Shown here: positions 58,919 through 64,000 of the stretch, piece after piece
Position numbering within the stretch: position 1 is the first letter of the stretch
Layout of the letters: every line of letters starts with the position of its first letter
Assembly: GCF_001425235.1 (NCBI RefSeq)
Contig: NZ_LMEA01000008.1
Coordinates: 186,001 to 250,000 of the forward strand
DNA from: Devosia sp. Root413D1
GTDB taxonomy: Bacteria; Pseudomonadota; Alphaproteobacteria; Rhizobiales; Devosiaceae
Reading direction: 5' to 3'
DNA length: 64,000 nucleotides
Position numbers and translations under genes: made by a program
The notes under the pieces: model-generated
What the model was told of the DNA's origin: nothing
Database searches by the model: none
What the model saw: only the letters and a program-made list of their open reading frames with translations

Positions 58919-59914
58919 TTGGACGCCAATCCCATCCTTATCGAGCAGACCCGCGGCACCTTCGTCGAGAACCGGCATCGCGGCGCCTTTGTGATCTCCG
59001 ACGCCGAGGGCAACGTCATCGCTGCCGCCGGCGACACTTCGCGACCGGTGTTTCCGCGCTCGGCCATCAAGTCGATGCAGGCGCTGGCCATGGTGACCTC
59101 GGGCGCCATCGACCGCTTCGGCTTGAGCGACGAGGAACTGGCGCTGGCCTGCGCTTCGCATCACGGCGAGGATGTGCATGTCGAGGGCGTGACGCATTTT
59201 CTCGATCACATCGGCCTTGCCGCCGGCGATCTCGAGTGCGGCGCGCACCAACCGAGCAACGGCAAGGCGCGCGAGGCGCTGCGGGCGCACGGGCTGGAGG
59301 CGAGCCAGTTGCACAATAACTGCTCGGGCAAGCATTCCGGCATGCTGAGCGTCGCGCGGGCGCTTGGCGTCGACACGCACGACTACGTGACGCGCGGTCA
59401 TCCGGTGCAGGTGGCGGTGCGCAAGGCCGTCGAGACGGTGATCGGCGAGCCGCTGAGTGAGGACCGGTGCGGCACCGACGGCTGCTCGATCCCCACCTGG
59501 GCCGCGCCGCTCTCGGCCTTTGCCCGTGGTTTCGCCAGGATGGCGACGGGAATCGGGCTGCCGGAGGAGATCGGCAGCGCGGCGACGCGCATCTTCGACG
59601 CCGCGACCGCTCACCCTTTGCTGGTCGCCGGCACCGGCCATCTCGATACCCTGGTGATGGAGGCCTTTGGCGGCCGCGTCATGCAGAAGGGCGGCGCCGA
59701 GGGCGTGCAATGCGGCGCCATCCGCGACAAGGGCTGGGGCTACGCGCTGAAGATCGACGACGGCAACATGCTGGCGAGCCAGACGCTGGTCGCCAACCTG
59801 CTGCTGCGCTTCGCCGACCCCGACGCCGGCCAGCGCGCCGTACTGGAAAAGTTCGCCCGCCAGTTGGTGCGCAATGTCCGCGGCTTGGAGGTCGGCGAGA
59901 TGCGGGCGGCCTGA
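58919..59914 (+). CDS. L-asparaginase, Rhizobium (ReAV) type
   Basis: The 331-residue protein belongs to the Rhizobium-type asparaginases, unrelated to E. coli AnsA/AnsB. It has the Ser-Lys pair in FPRSAIKSMQAL, the second Ser in ACASHHGEDVHVEG, the metal-site Cys and Lys in NNCSGKHSGMLS, and DRCGTDGCSIPTWA. It converts asparagine to aspartate and ammonia. The start is a TTG at 58919 with a weak upstream GAAGAG. The start is only 18 bases after a strong terminator, so its promoter must lie at or within that stem, or readthrough is used. Confidence 0.92.
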   Translation: MDANPILIEQTRGTFVENRHRGAFVISDAEGNVIAAAGDTSRPVFPRSAIKSMQALAMVTSGAIDRFGLSDEELALACASHHGEDVHVEGVTHFLDHIGLAAGDLECGAHQPSNGKAREALRAHGLEASQLHNNCSGKHSGMLSVARALGVDTHDYVTRGHPVQVAVRKAVETVIGEPLSEDRCGTDGCSIPTWAAPLSAFARGFARMATGIGLPEEIGSAATRIFDAATAHPLLVAGTGHLDTLVMEAFGGRVMQKGGAEGVQCGAIRDKGWGYALKIDDGNMLASQTLVANLLLRFADPDAGQRAVLEKFARQLVRNVRGLEVGEMRAA

Positions 59915-59972
59915 CCAAGGACGCGCTGCCCGGCGACGTCCAATATCCACAACAGCAGCTCCGGAGACCCGC

Positions 59973-60764
59973 ATGCGCCGTGCCGTCGTGACTATCGTTG
60001 CCTCGACCCTGCTCTGCGGAGCGGCGCTTGCTGGACCTGCCTATGCCCCGCCGAAGGTCTCGCCGGCGAAGACCGCCGAGGTCCCGGCCGACCTGCGCGC
60101 GGCAGCGACCGAACTGCTGAAGGCGGTGGCCGCCAAGGATGTCGACGGTATCGGGAAATGGCTGGCGCCGAAGATGTCGATCGTCACGGGTACCCTCGAT
60201 CTCTCGATTCCGCGCGGCACCAGGCTCGAGGGGCCGTGGGAGAGCGCCAAGTCGCAGGTCGCCGGCCTCGGCAACAGCACTGGTGGCGACTGGGACCTGC
60301 CGCCAAACGTCGATATCGGCGTGTTCCTGACCAAGATGGAGCTGGATTTCATCGGCCAGTCGCTGACCGACGGACAGCCCTGGGGCACTGACGCCGCGGT
60401 GAGGGGTGCGATCTGCACCTATGGGCTCGGAACGGTCGACCCGGCCGCGGTGAAGCGCGCGGCCAAGGCGCTGGACACGAGTGGCGACAACTTCGTCGGC
60501 GTGAAGCGCGAGATCGAGCTGTTCGAGACGATGGAAGACAGCAGCAAGTCTGTAGGCAAGCTGGTCCCCGGCCTGCTCTATGCCACCGACTACGACGCCG
60601 AGACCTCGACCGAATGGACCGCCTTCCACCTGCCGGAAGGCGGCGTCGGTTTCGGCAAAACCACCGGCGACGACTTCGACCGTCCTTACGCCTCCGGCCT
60701 CTGCTTCAAGCAGCAGGCGGCGGGCGAGTGGGCCGTAGTGGCGCAGGCCTCGACGGGGCTTTAG
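59973..60764 (+). CDS. Exported protein of unknown function
   Basis: The 263-residue product starts at ATG after CCGGAGA, with signal peptide VTIVASTLLCGAALAGPAYA. The mature part has a helical opening (LRAAATELLKAVAAKDVDGI) and later TYGLGTVDPAAVKRAAKALD and FHLPEGGVGFGKTTGDD, with Cys near 160 and near the end. I do not recognise the family; an SH3-like or lipocalin-like fold cannot be told. Its stop overlaps the convergent TIGR03808 gene by three bases. Confidence 0.75.
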   Translation: MRRAVVTIVASTLLCGAALAGPAYAPPKVSPAKTAEVPADLRAAATELLKAVAAKDVDGIGKWLAPKMSIVTGTLDLSIPRGTRLEGPWESAKSQVAGLGNSTGGDWDLPPNVDIGVFLTKMELDFIGQSLTDGQPWGTDAAVRGAICTYGLGTVDPAAVKRAAKALDTSGDNFVGVKREIELFETMEDSSKSVGKLVPGLLYATDYDAETSTEWTAFHLPEGGVGFGKTTGDDFDRPYASGLCFKQQAAGEWAVVAQASTGL

Positions 60765-62092
60765 CCACTCACCGAGTTGTCCGCCAGCGTCACGTGCGGG
60801 TATTTCGCGGCGTCTTTCACCAGGTCTTCGACCACCACCGTGTCCCACTCGAGACCCACGATGGCGTGGTCGAGCGGAGCGTTGACGATGTTGCCGGTGA
60901 TGGTGACGGGCCCGGGGGAGGGGTTTTGCACGACGCTGACACCAATGCCGGTGCTGGTGGCGTAGAGCACGTTGTCGGCGATGATCACGTCGCGCAGGAA
61001 CGTGCCGCGGCCGGCGAGGATGCCGATGCCGGGGACGTTGTCGATGCTGTTGCCCGAAATGCTGGTTTCGGCCTCGGCATAGATGCCGAAGGGCCTCGTG
61101 TCCAGATTGACCTCGGAGCGCGAGCGGATGTTGCGCACGATATTGCCCGAGCAGACGGCGAGCCGCCCGCCCGAATCGAGGTTGGTGATCGAGATGCCGG
61201 CGGCGGCGCCATCGACGATGTTGTTGGAGATCACCGAACCGGAGAAGGCGAACTCCGAAAAGATCGCCACTTCGCCCGAGTTGCGGCAGACATTGCCGGT
61301 GACAGCGACATTGCTCGTCGAATTGAGCCGCACCGCAGTGAACATGCAGTCGGCGATCTGGTTGTTGGCGACGATCACGTCGTTGCAGCGGAAAACGTTG
61401 ATGCCATTGCCGTTCTGGCCGTTGCCGCCATTGGTGGAGCCGATGCCGGCGATGGTGTTGCCGGTGATGACCGAGCCATCGTGGCGCGGCTTGCTGCCCC
61501 AGATCAGGAAGCCGCCATTGCCACATTTGCTGACGCGGTTGGAAACGATGTTGAGGCCGCGGCCATCGACCGAGAAGATCGCAGCGAGGGCATGGCCGGT
61601 GAAATCGCAATCCTCGATATCCGCCCCGGCATCGCGCACCGCGAGGCCGTTGGCGGCGCCGCCGATGAAGCTGCAATTGCTCAGGGTGACGTGGTCGCTG
61701 GCCTCGATTTCGACCAGTCCGCGATCGGCGCCGCTCGGCCCGCCATTGCCGCGGGTGAAGGTGAGGCCCGAGAAACTGACATGGGCGCTGCCGGCGACGC
61801 GGAACACCGGCGCATCGCCCGCCGCAGCAAGGATGGTGCCGCCGGGAATGCCTGTAATCACGACGTTGCTCGGCACCTGCAGGTTCTGCACGTAGTAGCT
61901 GCCCGAACCGAGGAACAGCGGACGGCCTTCCTCGCCGGCGCGCAGCAGCGCTTCCTGCATCGGGCCGCTCTGATCATCGAGGCTGCCCGGCACCAGGTTC
62001 AGGGTCGTCGAATCGAGCGACTGCGCCCGAACGCCGCCAGCCAGCGGCAGGGCGATGAGGCCCGCAAGAATGTGACGGCGGTTCATACGCAT
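60761..62092 (-). CDS. TIGR03808-type Tat-exported parallel beta-helix protein
   Basis: The 443-residue protein starts MRMNRRHILAGLIALPLAGG, a twin-arginine signal. It then repeats a strand pattern of about 22 residues such as GLNIVSNRVSKCGNGGFLIW, SVITGNTIAGIGSTNGG and VIVANNQIADCMFTAVRLN. This is the right-handed beta-helix of the TIGR03808 family of Tat-translocated repeat proteins in Hyphomicrobiales. Such helices often bind or cleave polysaccharide; no catalytic residues are evident. Bases 62093-62327 upstream hold no gene. Confidence 0.88.
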   Translation of the reverse strand: MRMNRRHILAGLIALPLAGGVRAQSLDSTTLNLVPGSLDDQSGPMQEALLRAGEEGRPLFLGSGSYYVQNLQVPSNVVITGIPGGTILAAAGDAPVFRVAGSAHVSFSGLTFTRGNGGPSGADRGLVEIEASDHVTLSNCSFIGGAANGLAVRDAGADIEDCDFTGHALAAIFSVDGRGLNIVSNRVSKCGNGGFLIWGSKPRHDGSVITGNTIAGIGSTNGGNGQNGNGINVFRCNDVIVANNQIADCMFTAVRLNSTSNVAVTGNVCRNSGEVAIFSEFAFSGSVISNNIVDGAAAGISITNLDSGGRLAVCSGNIVRNIRSRSEVNLDTRPFGIYAEAETSISGNSIDNVPGIGILAGRGTFLRDVIIADNVLYATSTGIGVSVVQNPSPGPVTITGNIVNAPLDHAIVGLEWDTVVVEDLVKDAAKYPHVTLADNSVSG

Positions 62093-62327
62093 GAGGGGAG
62101 TGTAAGGGGGTAGGGGGGCGTTTGGGAATTGCCGATTCCGGCGCCGTCCCCAAGCTATGTGGGATTGAATCCAACCGTACCGACACCCATCGGCGCCAGG
62201 TTTCTACCCGGTGATGGGGGCCGTGCGAGCGGTCCAGCATCAAGCCGGCAACGGCCGCTTTCATTTGGCAGCCCATCCCCCCGCCGCTATAGAGTCCACA
62301 ACTGGCTATCGAATCCTGTGAGGCGTC

Positions 62328-63845
62328 ATGCTCCTTCCCGACAAGATCTATCTCGGCCAAAGCACCCGGCCGGAGTACCTGGCGCTGAAATACGGCAACC
62401 GGCACGGGCTGGTGACCGGCGCCACGGGTACCGGCAAGACGGTGACGCTGCAGTCGATCGCCGAGGGGTTCTCGGCCGCCGGCGTCCCGGTGTTTGCCGC
62501 CGATATCAAGGGTGACCTGTCGGGCATCGCCAATATGGGCAAGATGCTCGACTGGCAGGTGAAGCGCGCCGAAGAGATCGGTTTCACCGATTATGCGGCG
62601 AGCAAGTTCCCGGTGATCTTCTGGGATCTGTTCGGCCGGCAGGGCCACCCGGTGCGGACCACCATCTCCGAGATGGGCCCGCTGCTGCTGAGCCGCATCC
62701 TCGACCTCAATGACACCCAGGAAGGCGTGCTGAACATCGCCTTCAAATATGCCGACGATAACGGGCTGCTGCTGCTCGACCTGAAGGACCTGCGTGCGCT
62801 GCTGGTGGAAATCGCCAACAACGCCAAGGATATCTCGGTGCAGTACGGCAATGTCGCCTCGGCCACGGTGGGCGCGGTGCAGCGCTCGCTGCTGGTGCTG
62901 GAGCAGCAGGGCGGCGACCAGTTTTTCGGCGAGCGGGCGCTCGACATCCGCGACCTGATGCGCACCACCACCGACGGCAAGGGCTATGTTTCGATCCTCG
63001 CCGCCGACGAGCTGATGCGCGCGCCGCGGCTCTACGCGACGTTCCTGCTCTGGCTGATGTCGGAGCTGTTCGAAGTGCTGCCGGAAGTCGGCGACCCGGA
63101 AAAACCCAAGCTGGTGTTCTTCTTTGACGAAGCCCACCTGCTGTTCGACGACGCGCCCAAGGCGCTGGTCGATAAGGTGGAGCAGGTGGTCAAGCTGGTG
63201 CGCTCCAAGGGCGTCGGCGTCTATTTCGTCACCCAGAACCCGGCCGACATTCCGGACGCCGTGCTGGCGCAGCTTTCCAACCGCGTGCAGCACGCGCTCA
63301 GGGCCTATACGCCCAAGGAGCAGAAGGCGGTGCGGATGGCGGCAGAGTCGTTCCGCCCTAACCCCGACTTCTCGACCGCCGAAGTGATCACCCAGATGGG
63401 TACCGGCGAGGCGCTGGTCTCGGTGCTGGAAGATAAGGGCGTACCCTCGATCGTCGGGCGCACGCTGATCCGGCCGCCCTCAGGGCAGGTCGGGCCGCTG
63501 CTGCCGGAGGAACGGCGCACGGTGATCGCCAACTCGCCGGTGGCTGGCGTCTACGACGCGGTGGTCGATCGCGAGTCGGCCTTCGAGGTGCTGACCAAAA
63601 AGACCCAGGAGCGCCAGGCGAGCGAGGCGGAGGCCAAGCAGGCCGAGCTCGACGCCAAGCAGGCGCAGGCGGACGCCAAGGCCGCAGCGGCGCAGGAACG
63701 CGCCGAGCGCGCCGCCCAGCCGCGCCGTTCGACCCGGCAGACGCCGACCGAAGCCGCCATCACCTCGTTCAGTCGCACCATGGCGAACGGGCTCGGCAAG
63801 GCACTGCTGCGCGGCATCCTGGGTGGCCTCACCCGTGGCCGCTAA
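62328..63845 (+). CDS. HerA-like helicase C-terminal domain protein (DUF853, YjgR-like)
   Basis: The 505-residue ATPase has Walker A in [20 protein letters not shown] and Walker B in [20 protein letters not shown]. The sensor region is [20 protein letters not shown], then [19 protein letters not shown]-terminal Ala/Gln/Lys-rich coiled coil (about residues 420-465) precedes a short conserved end. This matches the YjgR/DUF853 branch of HerA/FtsK ATPases, whose substrate is not established. It overlaps the next gene by 11 bases. Confidence 0.92.
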   Translation: MLLPDKIYLGQSTRPEYLALKYGNRHGLVTGATGTGKTVTLQSIAEGFSAAGVPVFAADIKGDLSGIANMGKMLDWQVKRAEEIGFTDYAASKFPVIFWDLFGRQGHPVRTTISEMGPLLLSRILDLNDTQEGVLNIAFKYADDNGLLLLDLKDLRALLVEIANNAKDISVQYGNVASATVGAVQRSLLVLEQQGGDQFFGERALDIRDLMRTTTDGKGYVSILAADELMRAPRLYATFLLWLMSELFEVLPEVGDPEKPKLVFFFDEAHLLFDDAPKALVDKVEQVVKLVRSKGVGVYFVTQNPADIPDAVLAQLSNRVQHALRAYTPKEQKAVRMAAESFRPNPDFSTAEVITQMGTGEALVSVLEDKGVPSIVGRTLIRPPSGQVGPLLPEERRTVIANSPVAGVYDAVVDRESAFEVLTKKTQERQASEAEAKQAELDAKQAQADAKAAAAQERAERAAQPRRSTRQTPTEAAITSFSRTMANGLGKALLRGILGGLTRGR

Positions 63846-64000
63846 CGTCGCGCAGAACCACCCGGCGCTCGCGGTCTTCGCCTCCGACAAAGGGCCGGGC
63901 GATGCCGAGCGCAGCTCGATCATGTCGCAGGCCGGCACGCTCCTGGCACGGCATGGGGCGCGGATCATCTGCCTCGCCGACGAGACGCTGGACAATATCC
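63835..64000 (+). CDS. Rossmann-fold LOG-like protein (5' part; runs off the right edge)
   Basis: From a GTG at 63835 the frame is open to the window end (55 codons): [20 protein letters not shown], then [15 protein letters not shown]. The pattern (strand, small loop, helix, strand) looks like the start of a LOG/TIGR00725-type nucleotide-binding protein. The fragment is too short for certainty. It overlaps the HerA-like gene, so the two are translationally linked. Confidence 0.55.
   Translation, partial: MAANVAQNHPALAVFASDKGPGDAERSSIMSQAGTLLARHGARIICLADETLDNI

Noticed and set aside
1-64000. tRNA, rRNA or other structured RNA genes
   Set aside because: I saw no tRNA T-loop and acceptor combinations or rRNA segments in the gaps; small RNAs cannot be excluded by eye.

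Overview
The window is high-GC, densely coded DNA with alphaproteobacterial gene content: an Omp25/31-like porin, ETF-ubiquinone oxidoreductase, a TIGR03808-type Tat-exported repeat protein, a SleB-like cell-wall hydrolase, a yej-type peptide importer and a Rhizobium-type asparaginase. I infer a member of the Hyphomicrobiales, possibly Devosia or a relative; this rests on gene content only. I found no rRNA, tRNA, CRISPR array or insertion sequence. Dispersed palindromic repeats are common between genes.

Layout. Bases 1-24 kb are mostly housekeeping: glyS (its 3' end lies beyond the left edge), a DUF2207/LemA pair, small basic proteins (one resembling the ribosome-rescue factor ArfA), moaB, an MFS transporter, uracil-DNA glycosylase, ETF-QO, a TPR protein, ispE, a porin, a polyprenyl diphosphate synthase, an S49 peptidase, LtrA, glyQ, rnhA and ispH. 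From 24 to 28 kb lie a shortened PPDK-like protein and a SleB-like hydrolase. From 28 to 34 kb a minus-strand operon combines a TauABC/NMT1-type importer, a cytosine-deaminase-like amidohydrolase, a flavin-linked oxidase and a flavodoxin-fold reductase. RidA and a creatininase-family gene diverge from it.

The most striking region is 36.3-47.9 kb (+ strand). It carries a histidine-ammonia-lyase homologue without the MIO-forming Ala-Ser-Gly triad, a four-gene YehZYXW/OpuC-type quaternary-amine importer, a hydantoinase-like amidohydrolase, an N-carbamoyl amino acid amidase, a DUF917 (thiohydantoin desulfurase family) protein and a urocanase homologue with altered active-site positions. Together these match the five-step bacterial route from ergothioneine to glutamate: ergothionase, thiourocanate hydratase, thiohydantoin desulfurase, hydantoinase, carbamoylase. 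A dedicated importer sits in the same cluster. Five palindromic repeats occupy the gaps in or just after this cluster, and an orphan Imm11-type gene lies directly upstream.

From 48 to 55.7 kb a yejBEFA-type peptide importer follows a sugar-isomerase/epimerase pair on the minus strand. From 56 to 58.8 kb there is a tandem family of small exported proteins sharing one C-terminal domain, followed by an SH3-like exported protein. Four of these five genes have the same 28-bp operator-like sequence upstream, which suggests a small regulon. The right end holds an asparaginase, an exported protein of unknown function, a Tat-exported beta-helix protein, a HerA-like ATPase and the start of a Rossmann-fold gene.
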